64,000 nucleotides of DNA from Chitinophaga pinensis (GTDB taxonomy: Bacteria > Bacteroidota > Bacteroidia > NS11-12g > UBA955). Shown here in pieces: positions 9,635 to 18,902 of this stretch (position 1 is its first letter; the number at the start of each line of letters is the position of its first letter). Location: contig CAMDAF010000003.1 in NCBI GenBank assembly GCA_945888525.1, forward strand, positions 1 to 64,000, read 5' to 3'. The position numbers were made by a program, and so were the translations under genes. The notes below the pieces were generated by a model. It had not been told where the DNA came from. It saw only the letters and a program-made list of their open reading frames with translations, and ran no database searches.

Positions 9635-10678
9635 ATGGTAAAATTAACAATTGACGATATTCCAGTAGAAGTTCCAAAAGGAACAACCATACTGCAAGCT
9701 GCGCGCCTTATTGGTGGAGATGTAACTCCGCCAGCAATGTGTTATTACAGCAAATTAAAAACCAGCGGCGGGTATTGCAGAACCTGCATCGTAAAAGTAG
9801 AACAAGGTTCTGAAAAAGACCCACGTCCTATTCCAAAACCAGTTGCCAGCTGCCGAACCGAAGTAGCGGAAGGCATGGTGGTGCGCAATATTACTTCGCC
9901 AGAAAATTTGGAAGCAAGAGCAGGTGTTGTTGAATTGCTATTGGTGAACCATCCTTTGGATTGTCCAGTATGCGACCAAGCAGGCGAATGCCACTTGCAA
10001 GATTTGGCTTACGAAAATGGAAAAGAAGAAACACGTTACGAATTTGAACGCAGAGAATTTGAGCCAATTGACATTGGAGACAAAATTAAATTACACATGA
10101 ACCGTTGCATTATGTGCTTCCGCTGTGTAAAGGTGGCCGATCAAATTACAGATGGCCGTTGTCATGGTGTAATCAACCGTGGTGATGCTGCTGAAATTTC
10201 AACCTATATAGAAAAAGCAATAGACAATGATTTTTCAGGAAATGTTATTGACGTTTGCCCAGTTGGCGCATTAACCGATAGAACCTTCCGATTTAAAAGC
10301 CGTGTTTGGTACACCAAACCAGTTGATGCGCATAGAGATTGTAGCAAATGTTGCGGTAAAGTAAGACTTTGGAACCAAGGTGAAGAAGTGTTGCGTGTAA
10401 CAGCTAGAAAAGACCAATGGGGTGAAGTAATGGACAATGAAGATGGCAGCACTGCATGGATTTGCAATGATTGCCGTTTTGATAAAAAACACATCAAGGA
10501 TTGGACTGTAGAAGGCCCATCAGAAATAAACAGACATTCTGTAATATCTGCAAACCATTACGATACATTGAGAAACATCAAAGCGGACACTTTGCGCATG
10601 CTGGGCGGAAAACCACATGGTGAAAAAGTAGACCTAGGAATTGGTGCGCTTGACCCTAACAACCAACATAAACAATAG
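9635..10678 (+). CDS. nuoG: NADH-quinone oxidoreductase subunit G, short form
   Basis: Iron-sulfur subunit that relays electrons in complex I. From the N-terminus it has a 2Fe-2S ferredoxin domain (MCYYSKLKTSGGYCRTC and a later ASCRTE Cys), the His-plus-three-Cys ligands (NHPLDCPVCDQAGECHLQDL) and a 4Fe-4S set (CIMCFRC ... VCPVGAL). A Cys-rich DCSKCCGKV/ICNDCR segment follows. At 347 residues it stops before the large molybdopterin-oxidoreductase-like domain of E. coli NuoG (about 900 residues). The reading frame is clean and nuoH follows after 12 bp, so this looks like a genuine short form, not a broken gene. Confidence 0.9.
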   Translation: MVKLTIDDIPVEVPKGTTILQAARLIGGDVTPPAMCYYSKLKTSGGYCRTCIVKVEQGSEKDPRPIPKPVASCRTEVAEGMVVRNITSPENLEARAGVVELLLVNHPLDCPVCDQAGECHLQDLAYENGKEETRYEFERREFEPIDIGDKIKLHMNRCIMCFRCVKVADQITDGRCHGVINRGDAAEISTYIEKAIDNDFSGNVIDVCPVGALTDRTFRFKSRVWYTKPVDAHRDCSKCCGKVRLWNQGEEVLRVTARKDQWGEVMDNEDGSTAWICNDCRFDKKHIKDWTVEGPSEINRHSVISANHYDTLRNIKADTLRMLGGKPHGEKVDLGIGALDPNNQHKQ

Positions 10679-10690
10679 AATAAAAAAGAA

Positions 10691-11716
10691 ATGGATCCAT
10701 TGTTATTTAAAGCAATCTTGGTAGTTGCAGTGTTTGGAATAACACTGATAGTTGCCCTATATTCTACATTTGGTGAGCGTAAAATCGCAGCTGTAATGCA
10801 AGACCGCGTTGGTCCAAACAGAGCCGGACCTTTTGGTTTGTTGCAACCACTTGCTGATGGCATTAAAATGTTCATGAAGCAAGAGTTAATTCCTTCGGTT
10901 TCGAACAAATGGTTATTTATTATTGGTCCTTGTATCGCTATGTTAACAGCCTGTATGACAGGTGTGGTTATTCCTTGGGGCGGCAGCTTGACCTTTGGTG
11001 ATCAAGTTTTTGAATTGCAAATCGCCGATTTAAACATCGGAATTTTATATTTATTTGGCGTTGTTTCATTAGGTGTCTATGGCATCATGATTGGTGGCTG
11101 GGCATCTAACAACAAATTCTCACTAATTGGCGCCATCCGTGCATCTTCACAAATGATCAGTTACGAGATAGCAATGGGTATGGCCATCATCGCTTTGGTA
11201 ATGAGCACAGGTACTTTAAGTTTAAAAGAAATTGTGATGCAACAAGATGCTGGTTTGGCAAATATTGTTTACCAGCCTTTGGGCTTCTTAATCTTCTTGG
11301 TTTGTGCATTTGCAGAGACCAACAGAGCACCCTTCGATTTGCCTGAATGTGAAACAGAATTAATTGGCGGATACCACACTGAATATTCATCGTTGAAATT
11401 GGGCTTTTATTTATTTGCCGAATACATCAACATGTTTATTTCATCTGCGGTAATTGTATCGTTTTATTTTGGTGGTTACAATTTCCCTTTCCAACATGAG
11501 TTGGGCTTGGATGGCAACTTATTAACCATCGTGCAAACTCTAGTATTCTTTGGAAAAATATTCTTCTTCGTATTCTTCTTTATGTGGGTGCGTTGGACAA
11601 TACCTAGGTTCCGTTACGACCAATTGATGCACCTTGGTTGGAAAGTATTATTGCCATTGGCCTTATTCAATATTTTTGCAACAGGCCTGGTAATGTGGGG
11701 GATGGGAAAATTATAA
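10691..11716 (+). CDS. nuoH: NADH-quinone oxidoreductase subunit H
   Basis: Membrane subunit that closes the quinone chamber at the foot of the peripheral arm. Typical strings are ERKIAAVMQDRVGPNRAGP, QPLADGIKMFMK, AETNRAPFDLPECETELIGG and the C-terminal MWVRWTIPRFRYDQLM. Eight or so hydrophobic segments cover the 341 residues. Length is normal. Confidence 0.96.
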   Translation: MDPLLFKAILVVAVFGITLIVALYSTFGERKIAAVMQDRVGPNRAGPFGLLQPLADGIKMFMKQELIPSVSNKWLFIIGPCIAMLTACMTGVVIPWGGSLTFGDQVFELQIADLNIGILYLFGVVSLGVYGIMIGGWASNNKFSLIGAIRASSQMISYEIAMGMAIIALVMSTGTLSLKEIVMQQDAGLANIVYQPLGFLIFLVCAFAETNRAPFDLPECETELIGGYHTEYSSLKLGFYLFAEYINMFISSAVIVSFYFGGYNFPFQHELGLDGNLLTIVQTLVFFGKIFFFVFFFMWVRWTIPRFRYDQLMHLGWKVLLPLALFNIFATGLVMWGMGKL

Positions 11717-11783
11717 TTTAAAAAACACGGACAATTATTGTTAAAAACAATTCTTAACTGAAGAAAAAAATACCAATTGAAAA

Positions 11784-12386
11784 ATGCTGACAAATAGAAG
11801 TAAACAAGTGGTCAAAAAAGAGATGACAATCATGGAGAAGGCATATTTACCTGCCATCTTCAGTGGAATGCTCATTACTTTCAAACACATATTCATGAAA
11901 AAGGCGACCATTCGTTACCCTGAACAGGTTAGAGAGTTTGCCCCAGTTTACCGCGGACAACACGTCTTAAAATTAGATGAAGCTGGCGCAGAACGGTGCA
12001 CTGCATGTGGTTTGTGCGCTGTGGCTTGCCCTGCTGAAGCCATTACCATGGTGGCAGAAGAAAGAAAGAAAGGCGAAGAAAATTTATACCGCGAAGAGAA
12101 ATATGCATCTACATACGAAATCAATATGTTAAGGTGTATTTTTTGTGGCCTGTGTGAAGAGGCTTGTCCAAAAGAAGCGATATTCTTAACCGACAGAATT
12201 GTGCCTAGCACCTTCGAACGCGATGAATTCATTTATGGAAAAGATAAATTGGTTGAAACAATCGACCAAAAAGTAGATGTTACCAAAAGACAAACACCTG
12301 AAGTTTTAGAATTCAAAAAAGACAAGAAACACAAACACAATAGAACCTTTCTTGACAGGGTATTAAAACCAAGTAGCAAACACTAA
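11784..12386 (+). CDS. nuoI: NADH-quinone oxidoreductase subunit I
   Basis: Ferredoxin-like subunit with two 4Fe-4S clusters (N6a, N6b) between NuoG and NuoB. Both ligand sets are visible: CTACGLCAVACPAEAI and CIFCGLCEEACPKEAI, separated by about 45 residues. The ATG at 11784 gives 200 residues with a basic N-terminal extension; an ATG at 11823 (MTIMEKAY) is a possible alternative. It is preceded by a 67-bp A-rich gap. Confidence 0.94.
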   Translation: MLTNRSKQVVKKEMTIMEKAYLPAIFSGMLITFKHIFMKKATIRYPEQVREFAPVYRGQHVLKLDEAGAERCTACGLCAVACPAEAITMVAEERKKGEENLYREEKYASTYEINMLRCIFCGLCEEACPKEAIFLTDRIVPSTFERDEFIYGKDKLVETIDQKVDVTKRQTPEVLEFKKDKKHKHNRTFLDRVLKPSSKH

Positions 12387-12446
12387 TTTAGTGAATAAAA
12401 GTCAAATTAAAACCACTCCAATTCAACGTAATTCGCAAACAATTAA

Positions 12447-12950
12447 ATGAGCCTTACCCAATATATCTTCTGGTTTTTATCATTCCTAGCATTGATGAGC
12501 AGCTTGATGGTTGTATTTACTAAAAACGCTGTTTACAGCGTGCTTTGTCTAATCATCACCTTCTTCGCCATTGCTGGGCATTACCTTTTGCTAAATGCAC
12601 AATTTTTAGCAGCCGTTCATATCATTGTATACGCAGGTGCCATTATGGTGCTTTTCTTATATGTGATTATGATGCTTAACCAAAACAAAGACACCGAGCC
12701 CAAAAAGCATCCATACTTAATGGTTATTTCTGTAATTGCCGCTGGATTATTGATGTTAACCATGGTTGGAACCGTTAAAAGTGCTGAACTACCTGGAAGC
12801 ACGATAGCAGATGCACAAGTAGGAACAATTGAAAAGCTTGGACAAGTATTGTTCACTGACTTTCTATTGCCATTTGAGGTATCTTCAATTTTATTCTTAG
12901 CAGCAATGGTAGGTGCTGTATATTTATCTAAAAACAAACTTCAATCGTAA
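12447..12950 (+). CDS. nuoJ: NADH-quinone oxidoreductase subunit J
   Basis: Membrane-arm subunit (ND6 family) with five predicted helices in 167 residues. The family segment HIIVYAGAIMVLFLYVIMML is present at about residues 58-77. Its stop overlaps the nuoK start by one base (TAATG). Confidence 0.93.
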   Translation: MSLTQYIFWFLSFLALMSSLMVVFTKNAVYSVLCLIITFFAIAGHYLLLNAQFLAAVHIIVYAGAIMVLFLYVIMMLNQNKDTEPKKHPYLMVISVIAAGLLMLTMVGTVKSAELPGSTIADAQVGTIEKLGQVLFTDFLLPFEVSSILFLAAMVGAVYLSKNKLQS

Positions 12951-13267
12951 TGCAGAATTTACACGGAATTCCAATCGACTATTACGTAATATTAAGTACC
13001 GCATTATTTTGTGTAGGTGCCTTAGGTGTAATGCTTAGACGCAATGCCATCATTATTTTTATGTGTGTGGAGCTTATGCTCAATGCCGTAAATTTATTGC
13101 TTGTGGCTTTTTCATCATACTTTGGAGACAGTCAGGCCCAAGTGTTTGTATTTTTTATTATGGCAGTAGCCGCAGCTGAAGTAGCAGTAGGACTGGCAAT
13201 CTTAATCATGATATACCGCAATGCTGGTACCAGTGACACAGATGTATTGACTAAATTAAAATGGTAA
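12950..13267 (+). CDS. nuoK: NADH-quinone oxidoreductase subunit K
   Basis: Membrane-arm subunit (ND4L family) with three helices in 105 residues. It carries the conserved proton-path Glu in FMCVELMLNAVNLLLV and a second acidic position in AAEVAVGLAI. Start overlaps the nuoJ stop (TAATG), so translation is probably coupled. Confidence 0.95.
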   Translation: MQNLHGIPIDYYVILSTALFCVGALGVMLRRNAIIIFMCVELMLNAVNLLLVAFSSYFGDSQAQVFVFFIMAVAAAEVAVGLAILIMIYRNAGTSDTDVLTKLKW

Positions 13268-13297
13268 GCATAATCGATATAAAGGCATACAAATAGA

Positions 13298-15196
13298 ATG
13301 GAACAACTCGTTAAATTAATTCCCTTATTTCCACTAATCAGTTTCGCCATCATCGCATTGATGAACAGACGACTGAGTAAACCCCAAGCAGCAATTATTG
13401 CTTGCCTTGGTGTGTTATTAAGTTTTATCGATTCGGCAGTGATTTTTCAATCACAATTACAATCGTTTCACCCGGTAGAGGTTAAAGTATTTGATTGGAT
13501 TATTGCTGGCAACTTTAATGCTTCATTCTCATTTTTAGTGGATCCACTGTCTTCAATTTTCTTGATGGTTATAACAGGTGTTGGATTTTTAATCCACCTA
13601 TTCTCTGTTGGGTACATGAAAGATGACGATGGCATGAGAAGATTCTTCGCTTACCTAAATTTATTTATATTCTTCATGCTGGTATTGGTGCTAGGAAATA
13701 ATTTCTTAGTGATGTTTATCGGCTGGGAGGGTGTAGGATTTTGCTCATTTATGTTGATTGGTTTTTGGTATAAAGACAACAAAAACAACGACGCAGCTAA
13801 AAAGGCATTTGTTATGAATAGAATTGGCGACCTTGGTTTTTTAATCGCCATGTGTCTTATATTCTTTAATTTCGGTAGTCTTAATTACAGCACATTATTC
13901 AGCCCTGGATTCTTAGCTGACTCATCTGTAAGCACAGAAACTTTGACACTTATTACTTTTTGCCTATTTGTAGGTGCAATGGGTAAGAGTGCACAAATAC
14001 CTTTATATACTTGGTTGCCTGATGCGATGGCGGGCCCTACCCCAGTTTCTGCATTAATACACGCAGCAACCATGGTGACTGCTGGTATATACATGGTAGC
14101 AAGAACCAATATCATGTTCTCTTTAACGCCAGATACAATGACCTTGGTGGTCATCATTGGTATCGCTACGGCTTTATTGGGTGCGGTTATCGGTTTGTTT
14201 CAAAACGACATTAAAAAAGTATTGGCTTACTCAACGGTCAGTCAATTGGGTTTAATGTTTGTTGCTCTTGGTGTTGGTGCTTATACAGCAGCAGTATTCC
14301 ACGTCGTAACACATGCTTTCTTTAAAGCCTTATTGTTCTTAGGCTCAGGTAGTGTTATTCACGCCATGAGCGGCGAGCAAGACATTCGCCATATGGGTGG
14401 TTTGAAGAAGAAGTTACCAATCACCTATTTAACTTTCTTAATTGGCACTTTAGCTATATCAGGAATTCCACCTTTGGCTGGTTTCTTTAGCAAAGACCAA
14501 ATTCTAAGTGAAGCATTCGCCCACAACAAAATATTATTTGCCTTAGGCTTATTGGTCTCATTAATGACCGCTTTCTATATGTTCCGTTTGTTTTTCTTAA
14601 CCTTCCATGGTTCATTTAGAGGAACCCAAGACCAAGAGCACCATTTACACGAATCTCCTTTAAATATGACTTTACCATTAATTGTATTGGCCATTTGTGC
14701 AGTGTTTGCAGGTTTTGTAGGCGTTCCGCATGTCATTGGCGAAGGTTTAGGCATTCACAACCTATTTGAATCGTATTTAGCACCTGTTTTAGGCAGCAGT
14801 AGCAGCCACATTGAAGCAAGTATAGAATGGATGTTAATGGGATTGACTACCGCTCTTATAGTTGCGGTAATATTGTATGCGAGACATTTATTCGTTTCTA
14901 AAAATTCTGTTCCTGAATCTGATTTGCAAATGCAGGCTGGATTTAAGAAAATAGCCTATAATAAATTCTTTGTAGATGAATTCTACAATAAAGTATTTAC
15001 TCAACCCTTAGACAAACTCTCTTTATTTCTTGAAAAAGGTGTAGACGTTCCATTGGTTGATGGCTTGGTAAGAGGTATCGGAAAATTAACACAAAGTTTA
15101 GCTTCTATAACCCGTAAAATCCAAACAGGAAATACCGGTTATTATGCCATTGTATTTGTATTCGCAATTTTATTATTGTTCATCTTTTTTATATAG
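13298..15196 (+). CDS. nuoL: NADH-quinone oxidoreductase subunit L
   Basis: Largest antiporter-like subunit at the distal end of the membrane arm, with the long lateral helix. Motifs include FIGWEGVGFCSFMLIGFWY with the key Glu, PLYTWLPDAMAGPTPVSALI, HAATMVTAGIYMVAR and HAFFKALLFLGSGSVIHA. The 632 residues and many hydrophobic segments fit. nuoM starts 6 bp after its stop. Confidence 0.96.
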   Translation: MEQLVKLIPLFPLISFAIIALMNRRLSKPQAAIIACLGVLLSFIDSAVIFQSQLQSFHPVEVKVFDWIIAGNFNASFSFLVDPLSSIFLMVITGVGFLIHLFSVGYMKDDDGMRRFFAYLNLFIFFMLVLVLGNNFLVMFIGWEGVGFCSFMLIGFWYKDNKNNDAAKKAFVMNRIGDLGFLIAMCLIFFNFGSLNYSTLFSPGFLADSSVSTETLTLITFCLFVGAMGKSAQIPLYTWLPDAMAGPTPVSALIHAATMVTAGIYMVARTNIMFSLTPDTMTLVVIIGIATALLGAVIGLFQNDIKKVLAYSTVSQLGLMFVALGVGAYTAAVFHVVTHAFFKALLFLGSGSVIHAMSGEQDIRHMGGLKKKLPITYLTFLIGTLAISGIPPLAGFFSKDQILSEAFAHNKILFALGLLVSLMTAFYMFRLFFLTFHGSFRGTQDQEHHLHESPLNMTLPLIVLAICAVFAGFVGVPHVIGEGLGIHNLFESYLAPVLGSSSSHIEASIEWMLMGLTTALIVAVILYARHLFVSKNSVPESDLQMQAGFKKIAYNKFFVDEFYNKVFTQPLDKLSLFLEKGVDVPLVDGLVRGIGKLTQSLASITRKIQTGNTGYYAIVFVFAILLLFIFFI

Positions 15197-15202
15197 ACCA
15201 AC

Positions 15203-16651
15203 ATGTTGACATTATTACTCATATTGATTCCTTTAATAAGTGGTTTTATTTTGCTTTTCACAGGAAGTAAAAACGCAAGGCAAATTGCACTTGTTTTATC
15301 ACTTATAGAATTTGGTTTTGCACTATTTGCTTTAAATATTTTAAAGTCGAGTGCTACCGAATCGCTTTCATATAGCATTCCATGGATTCCAAGCATGGGC
15401 ATATCATTCCATTTAGGAATGGACGGTATTTCTATGTTAATGGTCTTGTTAAGCACCTTGCTTATGCCATTAATTATCTATTCTTCTTTCAATAAAAGAT
15501 ACAGCAATTCGCATAACCTTTATGCTTTGATGTTTATCATGCAAAGTGCCATGGTGGGTTCATTTACTGCAATGGATGGATTCTTGTTTTACATTTTTTG
15601 GGAGGTATCATTAATTCCTATTTTCTTTATCATCTTGATGTGGGGTGGCGAAAACCGTCAGAAAACAACCTTTAAATTTTTCATCTATACTTTGTTTGGT
15701 AGCTTGTTCATGCTATTGGCATTAATCTATTTGTATTTGCATACAAGCACACACAGTTTTGATATCCAAGCCTTGTACGCCGCTGGTCGCTCTTTGTCTT
15801 TGACAGAACAAGGCTTAATAATGGGTGCATTTTTCTTGGCCTTTGCGATTAAAATGCCAATCTTTCCTTTCCATACTTGGCAGCCAAGCACCTATGTCGC
15901 AGCACCAACACCAGGCGTAATGTTATTGGGTGGTGTAATGTCTAAAATGGCAACTTATGGATTGATTCGTTGGGTACTGCCCATGGTTCCAGATGGTGTT
16001 CAAGAATATGGCTATTTAATCATCAGTCTATCGGTTGTAAGTATAATCTATGCTTCATGTATAGCCATTATCCAAAAAGACTTTAAATATTTAATTGCTT
16101 ACGCTTCTATTGCCCACATGGGATTGATATCAGCTGGTATTTTCGCCGCAAACATGCAAAGTTTGCAAGGTTCAATGGTGGAGATGTTAAGCCATGGTAT
16201 CAATACTGTTGGATTGTTCTTCGTTTACGATATCATATACAAGAGAATGCATACTTCTGAAATGTCAAAACTAGGCGGAATTAGAGGGGTAGAATCTCGA
16301 TTTGCCTTTATGTTTTTCATTATCGTATTGAGCAACGTTGCACTGCCATTTACCAATGGTTTTATTGGCGAATTTTTATTGATTTTAGGTGTGTTCCAAA
16401 CCAATATGTTGGCCGCTTCATTTGCAGGTCTGAGTATTATATTAGGCGCTGTATACATGCTAAGAGCGTATCAAAAAATGATGCTAGGTGAAACCAATTC
16501 ACTAACTTCACACTTCCCTAAACTTGAAAAGCAAGAACTAATCACTTTGTCTATAATCGTTATTTTAATTGTTGTTATGGGCGTTTACCCAAAACCTATT
16601 CTTGACATTACAGAATCATCAATTCAAACTTTACTGAAAGGCATCCAATGA
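15203..16651 (+). CDS. nuoM: NADH-quinone oxidoreductase subunit M
   Basis: Antiporter-like membrane subunit of complex I (ND4 family). It shows FYIFWEVSLIPIFFIILMWG with the conserved Glu, FPFHTWQPSTYVAAPTPG, KDFKYLIAYASIAHMG and MLSHGINTVGLFFVYD. The 482 residues are normal. It overlaps nuoN by 4 bp (ATGA). Confidence 0.96.
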   Translation: MLTLLLILIPLISGFILLFTGSKNARQIALVLSLIEFGFALFALNILKSSATESLSYSIPWIPSMGISFHLGMDGISMLMVLLSTLLMPLIIYSSFNKRYSNSHNLYALMFIMQSAMVGSFTAMDGFLFYIFWEVSLIPIFFIILMWGGENRQKTTFKFFIYTLFGSLFMLLALIYLYLHTSTHSFDIQALYAAGRSLSLTEQGLIMGAFFLAFAIKMPIFPFHTWQPSTYVAAPTPGVMLLGGVMSKMATYGLIRWVLPMVPDGVQEYGYLIISLSVVSIIYASCIAIIQKDFKYLIAYASIAHMGLISAGIFAANMQSLQGSMVEMLSHGINTVGLFFVYDIIYKRMHTSEMSKLGGIRGVESRFAFMFFIIVLSNVALPFTNGFIGEFLLILGVFQTNMLAASFAGLSIILGAVYMLRAYQKMMLGETNSLTSHFPKLEKQELITLSIIVILIVVMGVYPKPILDITESSIQTLLKGIQ

Positions 16652-18015
16652 AAGAACTAATTATATTATCAGCTTTAGGCGTATTATCACTTATTGCAGG
16701 TCTTTTGAGAATCAAGCGACCCTTTATGGTTGTAGTTATCGCAGGACTTCTATTAAACATTGGCTTCTGTATAATGGATTGGAACCACAATGAAAATCTT
16801 TTCAATATGATGACTCTAGACAATTTTGCGCTAGCGTTCACCATTTTGAGTTCTAGTTTGGCCATACTTTGGTTCATTGTTGCCCAGGCTTATTTCCAAA
16901 ACAGCAATACGTTTTCAGACCATTATGCTCTGGTTTTGTTTGCAATGACCGGCGGTTTGTTAATGGTGTCATTCACCAATATGGTGATGCTGTTCTTAGG
17001 TATTGAAGTGCTTTCTATACCTCTGTTTGTATTGGCAGGTAGCCACAAAACCAGCATGCGATCCAATGAGGCTGCTTTTAAATACTTTTTGTTAGGTGCT
17101 TTTGCTTCAGCCTTCTTATTGTTTGGCATTGCCTTACTTTACGGATCTACAGGTCATTTTGACAATGCAGGAATCTCTGCTTTTCTAGGCGCTAACAAAT
17201 TAAGTGGCATGGCGTTGGCAGGCATTATTTTGATGCTAGGCGCTATGACTTTTAAAGTATCTGCTGCACCTTTTCACTTTTGGGCACCCGATGTTTACCA
17301 AGGTTCTCCAACTATGATAACAACCTTCATGGCAACTTTTGTAAAAACTGTTGCATTTGCAGGTTTCTTTAGATTGTTCTTTTTAAGCTTTATGGCGGTT
17401 AGGAGCGAGTATGCAATGGTGTTTGCAGTAATTGCTGCGCTTACCATATTGGTGTCAAATTTAATTGCCAGTGCACAAAGCAATGTAAAACGTTTGTTGG
17501 CTTATTCAAGCATTTCACATGCTGGTTTTATGGTCATAACTTTACTGTGTATGAACAACAGCAGTGCTGGCGTTTTGTTATACTATACGTTGGTGTACAG
17601 CATTTCAAGTATTATTGCATTCTCTATATTTAAATGGGTTAAAACACATTCAACTGAAAATGAAGAAATCAGTGCTTTTAATGGTCTTTTGCGCAGAAGC
17701 CCACTATTGGCAGTGGTAATGACTTTAGCGCTATTGTCTATGTCAGGTATCCCGCCATTGTCTGGTTTTATGGCAAAATACATGGTCTTTACTGCCGCAA
17801 TTACCAATGGTTACATGTGGGTTGCAATCTGCGGCATAGCAGGATCATTAATGGCGGTTTACTATTATTTCAAAATAATAATGGCAATGTTTGCCGATGC
17901 CCCTGAAACAAGCGAAATAAAAGTACCGGGTAATTTGAAATTTGTACTCATCGTTTGCAGTATTGCATTGATCGCTTTAATGCTATTCCCATCGCAAATT
18001 TCAAGTCTGATTTAA
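16648..18015 (+). CDS. nuoN: NADH-quinone oxidoreductase subunit N
   Basis: Antiporter-like membrane subunit of complex I (ND2 family) and last gene of the operon. It has FLGIEVLSIPLFVLAG with the key Glu, APFHFWAPDVYQGSPT, VKRLLAYSSISHAGF and LLSMSGIPPLSGFMAKY. The 455 residues are normal. Its stop lies 2 bp from the stop of the convergent UbiA gene, leaving no room for a separate terminator. Confidence 0.95.
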   Translation: MKELIILSALGVLSLIAGLLRIKRPFMVVVIAGLLLNIGFCIMDWNHNENLFNMMTLDNFALAFTILSSSLAILWFIVAQAYFQNSNTFSDHYALVLFAMTGGLLMVSFTNMVMLFLGIEVLSIPLFVLAGSHKTSMRSNEAAFKYFLLGAFASAFLLFGIALLYGSTGHFDNAGISAFLGANKLSGMALAGIILMLGAMTFKVSAAPFHFWAPDVYQGSPTMITTFMATFVKTVAFAGFFRLFFLSFMAVRSEYAMVFAVIAALTILVSNLIASAQSNVKRLLAYSSISHAGFMVITLLCMNNSSAGVLLYYTLVYSISSIIAFSIFKWVKTHSTENEEISAFNGLLRRSPLLAVVMTLALLSMSGIPPLSGFMAKYMVFTAAITNGYMWVAICGIAGSLMAVYYYFKIIMAMFADAPETSEIKVPGNLKFVLIVCSIALIALMLFPSQISSLI

Positions 18016-18017
18016 TT

Positions 18018-18896
18018 TTACATCCACAGGAAATTTACAATTCCTGCCACCAATAAAACTTTATAAACAGCATTAGCTGATTTGTATTTATTGTATTTTG
18101 TTAGCGTCAAAACAGAGACCAAACAAAACAAGGTAAAGAGTATAAAATAATTACGCAACATTAACCCGTCGTGTAAGAGTATGCCCAAACCACCCGCTAC
18201 TGACAATACAATTACAAAGTTTAAAAATGACTTGGCTTTATCTACGCCCAAAGAAACTGGCAATGACTGGATATTTAGAACCTTGTCGCCAGTGAAGTTG
18301 ATAAACTGCTTAACCAATTCTCTCCCATAAACCAAACTGATATAAAATGCACCATATATAAATATGTAAGGGTAAAACTTAGAATAATGCAATAAGACGG
18401 CAAAAAAACAAGTGATACTTAAAGCAGAAGCTGCTAGCTCTTTGATAAATGAAAGTCTTTGTAATTTATGCGAATACACCCACAAAGCAGAAATAAATCC
18501 GATAAAAAACAAACCAATCTTTAGGGAGGCCAAACACGCAATTAGAACTGCAATAACATTAAAAGCTATATAAAAATTAAGCGTTGTTTTCTTGCTAATC
18601 GATTTGTTAAACAAGGTAGAATCAGGTCTATTGATTAAGTCTTTTTCATAATCATAGAAATTATTGATAATAAATCCGCCTGCTATACTAAAAATTGATG
18701 ACACCACAATGGCATGGAGTTTCCAATCACCCAATAAGAGTGAAAATGTATTTGAATCTGCGCGCATTAGCACATAAGCAGACAAATATTCAGCGAAAAC
18801 AGTAAGTAAAATATTGTACCATCTAACAATGGATAACAAAGCAATAATTTTAATGGCTATTGGCTGCTTATCTTTGGAATGAGTCGCGCCAGACAT
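18018..18896 (-). CDS. UbiA-family prenyltransferase
   Basis: Integral-membrane enzyme that moves an isoprenyl group from its diphosphate to an acceptor. The first aspartate-rich motif reads NNFYDYEKDLINRPD, close to the family NDxxDxxxD. The second motif region is weaker: VNFTGDKVLNIQSLPV. Seven or more hydrophobic segments cover its 292 residues. It is the last gene of the mevalonate operon, 6 bp behind the mevalonate kinase. In Bacteroidota such genes are often annotated as geranylgeranylglycerol-phosphate geranylgeranyltransferase; MenA or another quinone prenyltransferase is the alternative. The acceptor is not decided by the sequence. Confidence 0.82.
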   Translation of the reverse strand: MSGATHSKDKQPIAIKIIALLSIVRWYNILLTVFAEYLSAYVLMRADSNTFSLLLGDWKLHAIVVSSIFSIAGGFIINNFYDYEKDLINRPDSTLFNKSISKKTTLNFYIAFNVIAVLIACLASLKIGLFFIGFISALWVYSHKLQRLSFIKELAASALSITCFFAVLLHYSKFYPYIFIYGAFYISLVYGRELVKQFINFTGDKVLNIQSLPVSLGVDKAKSFLNFVIVLSVAGGLGILLHDGLMLRNYFILFTLFCLVSVLTLTKYNKYKSANAVYKVLLVAGIVNFLWM

Positions 18897-18902
18897 TTAA
18901 AT

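Noticed and set aside
9635-10678. NuoG as a truncated pseudogene
   Set aside because: The stop is followed after 12 bp by nuoH in frame with operon spacing, there is no remnant of the missing domain, and short NuoG occurs in this phylum.
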